A DNA stretch of 64,000 bases, taken from assembly GCA_050011895.1 (NCBI GenBank), contig JBEKIF010000005.1, positions 1-64,000 on the forward strand, given 5' to 3'. The DNA comes from DATBGO01 sp050011895. Its GTDB lineage: Bacteria; Actinomycetota; Actinomycetes; Streptosporangiales; Streptosporangiaceae. Below, piece by piece: positions 1-7,950 of this stretch; position 1 is the stretch's first letter, and every line of letters begins with the position of its first letter. Below the pieces are notes generated by a model. That model made no database searches. It saw only the letters and a list, made by a program, of their open reading frames with translations, and was not told where the DNA came from. The position numbers and the translations under genes are program-made.

Positions 1-218
1 GCTCAACGGCGGCACCCGGGCATGACAAGCACCCGTCGCCTTGCGACAATGACACACGGACTCCTGGAAGAACGGCAGGCCTAGACAACCGCCGGACTAC
101 CAGGAGCCCCTTCACTTCATACGGCAAACAGCCGATCACGCCCAAGCCCGCCGGCCAACGCCCACTCCTGCCGGTCAACGAGGTCGACCGGAAGCCGGCG
201 TGCGCGAGGAAGCCGGGC

Positions 219-731
219 TCAGCGCACCAGCCGGTGCCGCACGAAGTCCGGATGGGGCTGGCCTGCATCGATGCGGTTCTCATCAAGGCCGTTCGCGACA
301 TGGAAGCGACCCGCGTCGAAGGCGAGCTCCACCGCGACGGTGCCAGCTGCCAGGCCGGGACCCGATGGCCGCCACTCAAGCAGGGCGACCTCGCGCAGCT
401 CCTGGCCAGCGAACGGCTCGAGCCGCTCATCGGCGCACGACCACTCAGGCGTCAGCCCCGACCACTCCCGGCCAGAAATCGCGGCCGCGCTGTCCATGGT
501 GTTCCAGCTGATCGACAGCTCGTCGAGCTTCCAATGGCAGATCTCCACCTGGACGCCGTCGAAGTCCAGGACGACCGGGCAGTCGGCGAACCACTTCCCA
601 TCGTCAGCGAAGCGCACCAGCGCGTACCCAGTCAGGCACCGCCCGCCAAGCGCCGCGAGGCGTGACCCGTGCTCCGCACGCACGACGTCGAACCCGACCA
701 GGAACCTCGGCTCGAAGCCAGGGATGCCCAT
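219..731 (-). CDS. Hypothetical protein, about 170 aa
   Basis: I do not recognise a family. The translation has balanced composition, with many Trp, Asp and Glu residues and segments such as WFADCPVVLDFDGVQVEIC and a later PEWSCADERLEPFAGQELRE, which look like real globular protein rather than the Arg/Pro-rich shadows on the other strand. I place the start at the ATG at 731. In-frame GTG (737) and TTG (746) starts are also possible because no clear ribosome site decides between them. No signal peptide or membrane segment is visible. It sits alone at the left edge of an accessory region, so context gives no function. Confidence 0.6.
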   Translation of the reverse strand: MGIPGFEPRFLVGFDVVRAEHGSRLAALGGRCLTGYALVRFADDGKWFADCPVVLDFDGVQVEICHWKLDELSISWNTMDSAAAISGREWSGLTPEWSCADERLEPFAGQELREVALLEWRPSGPGLAAGTVAVELAFDAGRFHVANGLDENRIDAGQPHPDFVRHRLVR

Positions 732-902
732 CCTCACGGCAGGCAATTCTCGCAGCCATCCGCCGAACCGGCCAGTTGATCCTCACCGCCAAGGCCGCCG
801 CAGCCCCCGCCCACGCTGCCAGCCTTGCCACGAAGAGACAGGCCGGCCGCCGCCACGAGCCAACCGTCAACCCGGCCAACCAGCTGTCGAAACCATCACG
901 AG

Positions 903-1017
903 AACGTGATGGTAACGGCGCGATCGGCGCGAAGGCAGTCGTCGCGGTCCCCGCCCGCTGGGCTCAAGCGGCCTCTCAGCCTCCGTGTGGGAATGCGTTC
1001 AAGGAAGACCCGCTGGC
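903..1017 (-). repeat. Degenerate inverted repeat, copy A
   Basis: Read on the minus strand, this stretch matches 3131-3242 on the plus strand, with a shared core around ACGGAGGCTG and a nearly identical end GATCGCGCCGTTACC(A/G)TCACGTT. The two copies point outward on either side of the DUF1203 and decarboxylase genes. The rest of 732-1119 shows no convincing gene. Confidence 0.55.
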
Positions 1018-1119
1018 TCGCCGCCTGGCCATGTGGACGGGCCAGAGCCCAGATCGACGGCAGCCTGTCATGTCCGATTCCTGCCAGCATCGGTGCCGTT
1101 AGGCCGGCAGGCTGGAGGC

Positions 1120-1605
1120 ATGACACACACGACTGCGGGCACCGGTGCCCTGACGTTCGAGGCGATCCCGGCGGCCGAGCTTGCGGAGATCCGGGCGGCG
1201 GGCCGTGATGAGGCTGGAAACTCGCTGACTGTGCAGGCTGACAACGGCGGCAGCCCGGTGCGGTGCTGCCTGCGCGAGACGCGGCCCGGCGAGCGGGTCA
1301 TGCTGATCGCCTACACGCCGCCAGGCACTGCCGGGGCATACGCCGAGCGTGGCCCGGTGTTCGTCCACGCCGACCCCTGCGAGGGCTACCCGACCCCCTG
1401 CCGCTACCCGCCGGGTCTGCGTCATCGCATGCAGGTGGTGCGCGCCTACGACCGGCAGGGCCGGATCGCCGACGGCGTGCTTGCCCCCGACGGGCTCCAG
1501 GCTGAGGCTGTCATCGCCGAGATGCTGGCCCGGCCGGACGTCGAACTGGTGCATCTGCGCAATGTGGGCTACGGCTGCTACAACTTCGCGGTTCGGGGCG
1601 GCTGA
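1120..1605 (+). CDS. DUF1203 domain-containing protein
   Basis: The 161-aa product shows the DUF1203 pattern: a Cys-Cys-Leu-Arg segment followed by a turn of the form RPGERVMLIAYTPP, then GPVFVHADPCEGY and a C-terminal VHLRNVGYGCYNF. Proteins of this family are small, probably cytosolic, and of unknown biochemical role. The ATG at 1120 follows a GGAGG-like site (gctggaggc), so I prefer it to the longer open frame that begins at 985. The next gene starts 3 bases after the stop, so the two are probably cotranscribed and possibly translationally coupled. Confidence 0.85.
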   Translation: MTHTTAGTGALTFEAIPAAELAEIRAAGRDEAGNSLTVQADNGGSPVRCCLRETRPGERVMLIAYTPPGTAGAYAERGPVFVHADPCEGYPTPCRYPPGLRHRMQVVRAYDRQGRIADGVLAPDGLQAEAVIAEMLARPDVELVHLRNVGYGCYNFAVRGG

Positions 1606-1607
1606 CC

Positions 1608-3032
1608 GTGATGGGAGGGCCGCCCGGGGGAACGGTGCGGGCGTTGTTGCGGCAGACGGCCGATCATGCAGCGGATTTCTACGAGGCGCTGGACGAGCGG
1701 CGGGTCTCGGTTACCGCCGGGGTCCGGGAGTTGCGGGAGGTTCTGGGGCGGCCCCTGCCCGATGGGCCAATAGATGCGTCTCAAGTGATCGCTGAGCTGG
1801 TCCGTGATGCTGAGGCGGGGCTGCTGGGCAGCGCCGGCGGCCGGTTCTTCGGGTGGGTGATCGGCGGTTCGGTGCCGGCTGCGCTGGCGGCGGACTGGCT
1901 GACCTCGGCATGGGATCAAAACGCCGCGCTGTATGCGTGCGCGCCTGCCGAGGCGGTGGCCGAGGAGATTTGCGGAGTGTGGCTCAAAGACCTGCTCGGC
2001 CTGCCCGCTCATGCCTCGTTCGCTCTGGTCACCGGCGCCCAGATGGGCCACGCCACTGCGCTGGCCGCCGCCCGCAACAAGCTGCTCGCCGAACGCGGCT
2101 GGGACGTCGAACGCCGCGGCCTGGCCGGGGCGCCACCGATCCGGATCATCACCGCAGGGCACCAGCACGCCTCGATCGACCGCGCGGTACGGCTGCTCGG
2201 CCTGGGCACCGACGCGATCGTCAACGCCGGGGCCGACCCACAGGGCCGCCTCGACCTCGGAGGGCTTAACCGTGAACTCGGATCCGGGGATGGCCCAGCG
2301 ATTGTGTGCTTGCAGGCCGGCGAGATCAACACCGGATCCTTCGATGACTACACCCAGGCGTGCCGCATCGCCCATGAGCGAAGCGCGTGGGTGCACGTCG
2401 ATGGCGCGTTCGGGCTGTGGGTCGCGGTGAGCCGGCGCCACCGCCACCTCCTCGCCGGCATCGATGCTGCAGACTCTTGGACCACCGACGCCCACAAGTG
2501 GCTCAACGTGCCCTTCGACTGTGGCCTGGTTTTCACCGCCCACCCCGCCCAGCACAAGGCCGCCATGTCCATTACCGCCAGCTACCTCATCCACGCCGCC
2601 GAGACCGGCGGCGGCGCTGCCCCCCGCGACCAGATCGACTACAACCCCGAATGGTCCCGGCGCGGCCGTGGCTTCGTCGTCTATGCCGCCATCCGCTCCC
2701 TGGGGCGCTCCGGCATCGCCCAGATCATCGACGACTGCTGCGACCACGCCCGGCGCCTGACCGCAGGCATCGGCGCCCTGCCCGGCGCCGAGGTCTTGCG
2801 CGAACCCCAGATCAACCAGGGCCTGGTGCGCTTCACCGACCCCGGCGGCGATCACGACAGCCGCACCGACCGCCTCATAGCGCGCATCCAGCAAGACGGC
2901 CACGCGTGGTTCGGAGCCACGACCTTCAACGGGATACGCGCCATGCGTATCTCGGTGGTCAACCACCGCACCACCGGCCGCGACATCGAGCAGGCCATCG
3001 CCGCCGTGCGCGACGCCCTCAGCCGAACCTGA
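1608..3032 (+). CDS. PLP-dependent decarboxylase (group II / aspartate aminotransferase fold)
   Basis: The 474-aa protein has the hallmarks of group II pyridoxal-phosphate decarboxylases, which remove the alpha-carboxyl of an aromatic or acidic amino acid. The His of AGHQHASIDRA is placed to stack on the cofactor ring, the Asp of VHVDGAFG to bind the pyridine nitrogen, and the Lys of DAHKWLN to form the Schiff base. Length is normal for the family. The substrate cannot be read from sequence. A GTG start at 1608 lies 3 bases after the DUF1203 gene. The pair is bracketed by two inverted, degenerate repeats, which hints that it moved as a cassette. No signal peptide is visible, so it is presumably cytosolic. 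Confidence 0.9.
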   Translation: MMGGPPGGTVRALLRQTADHAADFYEALDERRVSVTAGVRELREVLGRPLPDGPIDASQVIAELVRDAEAGLLGSAGGRFFGWVIGGSVPAALAADWLTSAWDQNAALYACAPAEAVAEEICGVWLKDLLGLPAHASFALVTGAQMGHATALAAARNKLLAERGWDVERRGLAGAPPIRIITAGHQHASIDRAVRLLGLGTDAIVNAGADPQGRLDLGGLNRELGSGDGPAIVCLQAGEINTGSFDDYTQACRIAHERSAWVHVDGAFGLWVAVSRRHRHLLAGIDAADSWTTDAHKWLNVPFDCGLVFTAHPAQHKAAMSITASYLIHAAETGGGAAPRDQIDYNPEWSRRGRGFVVYAAIRSLGRSGIAQIIDDCCDHARRLTAGIGALPGAEVLREPQINQGLVRFTDPGGDHDSRTDRLIARIQQDGHAWFGATTFNGIRAMRISVVNHRTTGRDIEQAIAAVRDALSRT

Positions 3033-3130
3033 CCAAGCGCCTCACGAAGTGCCAGTAGACGGCGAGCCATGCATGTGGAGGTGCCCGCTCGGACCGCCGG
3101 AAGCTAGCGCTAGCCGTGTCCGTGACCTCA

Positions 3131-3242
3131 CCAGAGGGGCCTTCATCGAGGGCATTCCGGACGGAGGCTGTAGAACCGTCGCTTGCGCCCGGGCAAGGCC
3201 ACGGCGACTCCTCCGAACCGATCGCGCCGTTACCGTCACGTT
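3131..3242 (+). repeat. Degenerate inverted repeat, copy B
   Basis: This is the counterpart of copy A at 903-1017, in the opposite orientation. It ends in the same conserved block before ACGTT. It lies just downstream of the decarboxylase gene and immediately upstream of the replication-initiator remnant. Confidence 0.55.
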
Positions 3243-3289
3243 ATGCGGGCCAGGTCCCAAGTTCGACGCCCAGGGCATCCTTGACCGGA

Positions 3290-3598
3290 ACCAGGGACTC
3301 GGCCCGGCGCATCGGGTATCTGACCAAATACCTGACCAAGCAGATCGCCGGATGCCGCGCCGCCGAGACCGATAACCAGCGGGCGCATGCGGTCCGGCTG
3401 ATCGCCGCGCTCCGGTACGAGCCGTGCTCCCCGACGTGCGCGAACTGGCTCCGGTACGGCGTCCAGCCCAAGAACTCGCGCGCCGGGATGATCCCCGGCC
3501 TGTGCAAAGGCAAGGCCCACCCGCCGGAGAACCTCGGCTACGCGGGTCGCCGCGTCCTGATCTCCCACTTGTGGCAAGGGCTGTCCGGTGGCTACTAG
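3290..3598 (+). pseudogene. Remnant of a RepSA-type replication initiator (C-terminal fragment)
   Basis: About 100 codons encode the characteristic tail of the replication initiators of actinomycete integrative and conjugative elements (pSAM2 RepSA type). Visible are RRIGYLTKYLTKQIA, then LRYEPCSPTCANWLRYGV with its paired Cys, and GKAHPPENLGYAGRRVLIS before the stop at 3598. Full-length proteins of this type are usually 450-500 aa, and the N-terminal part with the catalytic region is absent here. It lies outside the tRNA-Ala repeat pair to its right, so it may descend from an older or larger element at this locus. Confidence 0.75.
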
Positions 3599-3741
3599 GT
3601 GCTGGGTTCGGCCACGCCACCGGCGCTGACGAGGTAATCGGGCAACTGCTCCTGGCCCGGAACATCGAGCCGACGAGCAAGCTGGATATCCTCGTCAGAC
3701 CGGTGCAGGTAATCGTTCCCACGTTCGGCTGAGGAGCGGAG

Positions 3742-4338
3742 ATGGCCAGGGTTGTCATGCAGGCGGTCGTGTCGGTGGACGGCTACATCGCCTATTCCGA
3801 TGACACGGTCGGGCCGCTGTTCGACTGGTACGGCAACGGAGATACCGAGGTGTCCGCCAGGGCGAGCGGCTGGACGTTCCATGTCTCGCAGGCATCCGCG
3901 GATTACGTCCAGCCCTTCTGGGACGCCATCAAGGTGACGGTGATCGGCCGTCACCTGTTCGACACCACGAACGGCTGGGACGGCGACCCGGCCGCCGGAG
4001 ACGAGCTGGTCGTTGTCACCCACCGGCCATTGCCGGAGGCGTGGCTCACCGACCACCCGGACGCACCCTTCCACACGGCCGGGTCGGTCGAGGCGGGCAT
4101 CGCGCTCGCCAAAAAGCTGGCCGGCGACGGTCTTGTCTGCGTGACCGCCGGCGACCTCGGCGGGCAGGCGTTCTCGGCAGGACTGGTCGACGAGATCGCC
4201 ATGGACGTCGCCCCGGTGGTTCTGGGTGAAGGGGTGCGCTTCTTCGGCAGCCACGCCGGCACCGTCCTCCTCGACGATCCCGACCAGGTGGTCCAGGGCG
4301 ACCGCGTGCTGCACCTGCACTACACAGTCCAGCGCTGA
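3742..4338 (+). CDS. Dihydrofolate reductase family protein (RibD C-terminal domain)
   Basis: The 198-aa product begins VVMQAVVSVDGYIA, the typical first strand of the RibD C-terminal/DHFR-like fold. It continues with IGRHLFDTTNGWDG, a mid segment VTAGDLGGQAFSAGLVDEI, and VAPVVLGEGVRFF near the end. These are the conserved nucleotide-binding elements of small YyaP/YwjB-like reductases. A NADPH-dependent reduction is likely, but the substrate is unknown. A GGAGCGGAG site lies just before the ATG. The gene stands alone between the Rep remnant and the left tRNA-Ala repeat. Confidence 0.88.
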   Translation: MARVVMQAVVSVDGYIAYSDDTVGPLFDWYGNGDTEVSARASGWTFHVSQASADYVQPFWDAIKVTVIGRHLFDTTNGWDGDPAAGDELVVVTHRPLPEAWLTDHPDAPFHTAGSVEAGIALAKKLAGDGLVCVTAGDLGGQAFSAGLVDEIAMDVAPVVLGEGVRFFGSHAGTVLLDDPDQVVQGDRVLHLHYTVQR

Positions 4339-4490
4339 CCGGTTCTCCGCGGTGGCGGCTCTCGGGCCAAGCCCGCTGCCGATCGTCCCCCCGAAGGCGG
4401 GACTTCTGTGGGACGGCCCGGGTGCGGCCTACGACGCGCGGGGTTCGACAGCGCGGTGCGTCCCGCTGTTGTGCAGAGACGTTTTGCCTG

Positions 4491-4533
4491 GTGGAGCTAG
4501 CGAGACTCGAACTCGCGACCCCCTGCTTGCAAA
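4491..4533. repeat. Left attachment repeat: 43-bp copy of tRNA-Ala 3' region
   Basis: These 43 bases are identical to 8902-8944, which cover the 3' half of the intact tRNA-Ala(TGC) gene up to the anticodon loop. The match stops abruptly after the sequence for TTGCAAA. No acceptor partner or 5' half follows, so this is not a tRNA gene but the scar left when an element used the tRNA as its integration site. Confidence 0.9.
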
Positions 4534-4638
4534 CCCGGGCCAGTCCTCCCGCCCACCACGCCGAATGTTAAAAGGCCAGTTCAGGAGCTCCTCTTCAACC
4601 CAGTTGAGAGGGGTTTGGGCAGGGTCACACGAGTTGTG

Positions 4639-4658
4639 ATCTCCCAGATTCCTCCCAG
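4639..4658 (+). repeat. Element-end direct repeat (partner at 8799-8818)
   Basis: The 20-mer atctcccagattcctcccag recurs with one mismatch at 8799-8818 in the same orientation. On the right it encodes the tail motif ISQIPP of the integrase. On the left it could likewise be the last codons of a lost integrase (frame VISQIPPS then stop), or an arm-type binding site. Confidence 0.6.
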
Positions 4659-4677
4659 TTGATCCAGGAGGAGCAGC

Positions 4678-5190
4678 ATGTCCGACGACCGTCTCAACCA
4701 GTTCCGGGCAGGCTACGCGGTGGACGCCTACATAGGCGACGAACCACCGGACCTGGACCCACTACGGGCTCTCGCCGAGCGAGCGGAACTGGCGGACGCG
4801 GTGACCAGACTCTGCGACAGCTACGGCCGCCCTCTGCCCGACGATGATCCCCTCGTACCTCTGGCTCATGACATTGCCCGGGTGCTCACCGAGGCTGGGT
4901 TTACGCTGCATCACTGCGCTCATGGCCATCCGCGGTACCGGCTGGCGGCGGGGCGTGCCTGCTGCCGGTCGCCCGCGGCCATGATCCGGAAGGCGGTGTC
5001 CTGGACAACTCACGATCTGCTCTCGCTCGACCGGGACCGCTGGAACGAGTATCACGGCACGCATGAGGTCATGAACGGCGCACTCTCCCAGGTGCTCGAC
5101 GCGCTCGGCTACCAGGTCTGGCCGTTCGGGCTGGGTGGCGCGTGGATCGTGACCGGCCGTCGGGACTGCGGCGAGGAAGGCGGACGATGA
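4678..5190 (+). CDS. Hypothetical protein, 170 aa
   Basis: I do not recognise a family. The protein is acidic at the N-terminus, has a His/Cys-containing middle (LHHCAHGHPRYRL, then GRACC) and a C-terminal segment VLDALGYQVWPFGLGGAWIVTG. There is no signal peptide or membrane span. A strong GGAGGAG site lies just upstream of the ATG, which supports the start. Its stop overlaps the ATG of the next small gene by the ATGA arrangement, suggesting translational coupling. It lies just inside the left end of the tRNA-Ala element, so it is probably element cargo. Confidence 0.72.
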   Translation: MSDDRLNQFRAGYAVDAYIGDEPPDLDPLRALAERAELADAVTRLCDSYGRPLPDDDPLVPLAHDIARVLTEAGFTLHHCAHGHPRYRLAAGRACCRSPAAMIRKAVSWTTHDLLSLDRDRWNEYHGTHEVMNGALSQVLDALGYQVWPFGLGGAWIVTGRRDCGEEGGR

Positions 5191-5336
5191 GCGATGCCGA
5201 CCGGGCAACCCAGGCCTTTACCGCGGATGGCCGTATCCGGCTGATCGCTGGCCCCGCCCCCTTCGCGGTGGCATCCATCACGGCCTGCGGGGGATCCTGT
5301 GGCTTAGAAGATCGTTGGGGGGATGGATGGCTCTGA
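5187..5336 (+). CDS. Small hypothetical protein, 49 aa
   Basis: The ATG overlaps the stop codon of the preceding gene (ATGA), a layout typical of coupled translation. The product starts MSDADRATQAFTADGRIRLI and includes a Gly/Cys-rich turn. It has no recognisable domain. The overlap is the main support, since the frame is short. Confidence 0.4.
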   Translation: MSDADRATQAFTADGRIRLIAGPAPFAVASITACGGSCGLEDRWGDGWL

Positions 5337-5650
5337 CCCCGGCGCTTGCTGGTCGGGGCCGATGTGGCATGCGCGCCAGCGACTGTGATTGACCGCTGCT
5401 TACTGTCCGATCGGGCACGCAATGGCACGGAGCCCGGTCCCAGCCCCAGCGGTTTTCAAGACTACGCCGACCACAGGCATGGCCTGGGCGTATTCAGCGG
5501 AAGCCGCAGTTTTGGGGCGCATGTGGGGATCAGCCCAGCGCGGCGGCCTTGCATCATGAACGGGTTAGTCGCCCGCCAGGCCAGCGCGATCCGCGATCAG
5601 AATGCGGCTCCGCGGCTATGCGATCGGGGAGAGGCCGGAGTTAAAGGGTT
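5337..5650. other. Non-coding stretch upstream of the sigma factor operon
   Basis: I see no convincing gene here. Open frames have composition unlike the neighbours. The segment presumably carries the promoter of the sigma/anti-sigma operon, but I could not pick out a definite -35/-10 pair. Confidence 0.4.
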
Positions 5651-6145
5651 GTGAGCAACGAACGAGCGGAGTTCACCGCCTTCTTCCAGGCAAGCTGGGA
5701 GCCCTGCCTGAGAGCGGTGGCGGCGGTCATCGGCAGCCAACAGCTGGCCGAGGATCAGGTGGCAGAGGCGTTCGCCCGGGCCTGGGCGTCTTGGCGGAAG
5801 GTCAGCCGTCACCCCGCCCCGCGGGCCTGGGTAGTGCGCACCGCGCTGAACACGGGGGCATCGTGGTGGCGCCGCCGCAACCGGGAACTGCCCCTGGCCG
5901 GTCATGACCTGCCCGCTGCGCCGCCCGGCAGCGGTGTCGATGCGGCCTTGCTGACTGCGCTGTGGCGGCTGCCAGCTCGGCAGCGTGAGGTGATCGCGCT
6001 GCGGATCTTCCTGGACCTGGACACCGGCACCATCGCCCGGCAGCTCGGGATCGAAGCCGGGACGGTCCGGATGCACTTGTCCCGTGGCGTCGCGGCCCTG
6101 CGGCGCGAACTCACCCTTACCAGCCCTACGGAGGCAGAGCAATGA
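5651..6145 (+). CDS. ECF RNA polymerase sigma factor (SigE-like)
   Basis: The 164-aa protein has the two ECF domains. Region 2 spans roughly residues 10-75 (QLAEDQVAEAFARAWASW, then an RAWVVRTALN helix). Region 4 lies roughly at residues 105-155, with LPARQREVIALRIF and the helix-turn-helix IARQLGIEAGTVRMHLSRG. It would direct RNA polymerase to a specialised promoter set. The GTG start at 5651 follows a GGAG site about 10 bases upstream. The stop overlaps the ATG of the next gene, a putative membrane anti-sigma protein, so the two are coupled. A broken copy of a similar pair follows downstream. Confidence 0.88.
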   Translation: MSNERAEFTAFFQASWEPCLRAVAAVIGSQQLAEDQVAEAFARAWASWRKVSRHPAPRAWVVRTALNTGASWWRRRNRELPLAGHDLPAAPPGSGVDAALLTALWRLPARQREVIALRIFLDLDTGTIARQLGIEAGTVRMHLSRGVAALRRELTLTSPTEAEQ

Positions 6146-6795
6146 ACATCCACGACGACATGAGCGACGACGACGTGCTGCGCGCCGCAGCCACCTCTCT
6201 GTCGACGCTGCCGGTAGCCGGGCCCCCAGCAGCAGCGCAGATCATGGCCAGGGGCCGTGCCCGGCGCCGCCGCACCGTGACCGGGCTGGGCCTGGCTGGC
6301 ACCGCGGGCGTCGCGGCCCTGGCTCTGGGCATGGCCGGCGTGTTCGGCGGTCACAGCCCCGCGCGCACCGGAACCACGATCCGCACTGCAGCGTTCACCC
6401 TGGCCAAGGCCGCCAATGGCACCGCGACGCTGAAATTGAGCCAGGATCAGATGTTCGATCCCGGCGCGCTCCAGCAGGCACTGGGGCAAGATGGCATCCC
6501 GGCCCTGGTAAAGATCGACACGTACTGCTCGTCGAACCCCGCCCCGCCCTCGCCGCATAGCACCGGGGTCCTGTCCGTTCAGCTGCCCGATGGAACTCCT
6601 GTGGAGCCGTCCACCCCCGGCCACCAGCAGACGGTTCCCGCCGATGCCCTCACCGTGATCAACCCCGCGGCGATGCCCGCCGGGACCGAGCTGCTCTTCG
6701 ACTACGTCAACAGCGCCCATGCGCTGATCGGCGGCCTCGTCTACACCAACTCCTACACTTGCAGTAGCGGCCTCCTCTCCGGCGGCGCTGGCTGA
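6142..6795 (+). CDS. Putative membrane-anchored anti-sigma-like protein
   Basis: The 217-aa protein starts by a 4-base overlap with the sigma gene. It has a cytosolic N-terminus of about 45 residues, an Arg-rich stretch (RGRARRRR) and one membrane segment around residues 48-70 (GLGLAGTAGVAALALGMAG). An extracytoplasmic domain of about 145 residues ends in TNSYTCSSG. This is the layout of regulators that hold an ECF sigma factor at the membrane. No zinc-binding HxxxCxxC motif is visible, so it is not a ZAS-type anti-sigma. The assignment rests on gene order and topology rather than on a recognised domain. Confidence 0.65.
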   Translation: MNIHDDMSDDDVLRAAATSLSTLPVAGPPAAAQIMARGRARRRRTVTGLGLAGTAGVAALALGMAGVFGGHSPARTGTTIRTAAFTLAKAANGTATLKLSQDQMFDPGALQQALGQDGIPALVKIDTYCSSNPAPPSPHSTGVLSVQLPDGTPVEPSTPGHQQTVPADALTVINPAAMPAGTELLFDYVNSAHALIGGLVYTNSYTCSSGLLSGGAG

Positions 6796-6832
6796 CCAGG
6801 GCTACCCGCCACCAGCCAGCCAGCTCACCACG

Positions 6833-7362
6833 ATGCGGATGGAGTGGGTCAGGAACAGGGCGGCCAGCCGCGAGTTCGAGCGCTTCGCGGCCGAGGCGTC
6901 GGACCCGCTGCTGCGCACCGGTTTCCTGATGACGGGGGAACGCTAAAGACGCCGAGGACCTAGTCCAGGAAACGCTGCTACGGGTGGCGCGCCGCTGGAA
7001 CCGGGCGCGATCGATGGACTACGCGGCTGCCTATGCCCGCCGGATCCTGATCAACCTCGTCCTGCACGACGCCGACCGCCGTGCCCGGCAGCGGACCGAG
7101 CTGCAGCCGCATGAGGGCGCGGCTGAGCTGGCCGACGACAACGCAGCCCGGGCATTGCGGGAGGTCGATGACCAGGCCGAGTTCCGCTGGGCGCTGGCCC
7201 GGCTGCCTGCCCGCCAGCGGGCCGTGCTGGTGCTGCGCTACTGGTCTGACCTGCCCGTCGCCGCTCATCAACACTAATTCCTACACCTGCACCAGCACCG
7301 CGCCCACGACTCCGCCTTCCGGCGGCGCGCTGCTGCACTGGAATGGCTCCGCAGGGTCGTAA
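6833..7362 (+). pseudogene. Collapsed second sigma/anti-sigma pair
   Basis: The first 37 codons (from ATG 6833 to the stop at 6946) read EFERFAAEASDPLLRTGFLMTG, the start of a SigE-family sigma factor. The next conserved block, DAEDLVQETLLRVARRW, continues in another frame, so there is a frameshift near 6945. The sigma reading frame stays recognisable through LPARQRAVLVLRYW and then breaks off inside region 4. From about 7268 the sequence continues in the frame of an anti-sigma tail, TNSYTCTSTAP, which resembles the end of the intact upstream gene. An internal deletion has therefore joined the sigma gene to the last 30 codons of its partner. Confidence 0.75.
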
Positions 7363-7389
7363 CTACCTGCGCGGATAGCCACGCCCGAT

Positions 7390-7434
7390 CACCACAAGGG
7401 GCAGGGAACTGGACGTTCCCTGCCCCTTGTGGTG
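7390..7434. terminator. Perfect 20-bp hairpin, likely bidirectional terminator
   Basis: The left arm starts CACCACAAGGGG, the loop is 5 bases and the right arm is its exact complement. All 20 pairs are perfect. It lies 28 bases after the stop of the collapsed pair. No T-run follows on either side, so a factor-assisted or structural role is possible. Confidence 0.65.
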
Positions 7435-7950
7435 CCCCTAACTTGTGCCCGGGCTGGGCGTAGAGCAGTACGAATGGCCGTCGTCGCTCACCCGCAGTGA
7501 CCCTCCATTGCCTCGCATCGGATGCGTGATCCTTACGTCTAATGCGAGCACGGTCAAACCTGCAGGCCACAGCCCCGGCCAAACGGGTAATGGTCCTGGG
7601 CGATGCCGCCAGGTGATTCCTGGGGTCAAGGTCAATGCTTTAATAGCGCGCAGTGTCGAATTGTCATCCGATGCGATTCAGCACACAACTACGCACGGAA
7701 GCAAGATGTGCATAAACCCGGAATATCTCTGGACCGGGCGCGGTCCAGCCAATTACGATGACAGCAATTACCAGCTCCGCAAACGCACGTAACGGGCTCA
7801 GGAAACCAAGAGCCGCACGGGCCGGAAATGCGTAGGCAGGCCGCCACGCCCGCGCGGCCCAACCCGGTAACGCCACTGCCAGGCCGCGCCACTGGCGGGT
7901 TCAGAGAAATTGCCTCATACTCGGAAGTGAGTCGGCCGAGGGGGGCTGCC
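7435..7950. other. Mostly non-coding interval with an AT-richer patch
   Basis: Apart from one possible 28-codon frame I see no gene. Base composition drops clearly in AT-richer patches between about 7630 and 7800 compared with the surroundings, which suggests foreign origin. The end of the interval presumably carries the promoter of the helix-turn-helix gene. Confidence 0.4.
7706..7792 (+). CDS. Possible 28-aa peptide
   Basis: An ATG preceded by GGAAG opens a 28-codon frame starting MCINPEYLWTGRGPANYDD and ending in basic residues (LRKRT). Its codons are less GC-biased than those of neighbouring genes. I know no family for it and support is weak. Confidence 0.2.
   Translation: MCINPEYLWTGRGPANYDDSNYQLRKRT

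Noticed and set aside
1578..2966. A 462-aa minus-strand protein
   Set aside because: It is antisense to the decarboxylase, whose catalytic motifs are intact.
4491..4533. A second tRNA-Ala gene
   Set aside because: Only the 3' half is present and no 5' acceptor or D-arm follows; it is an att scar.
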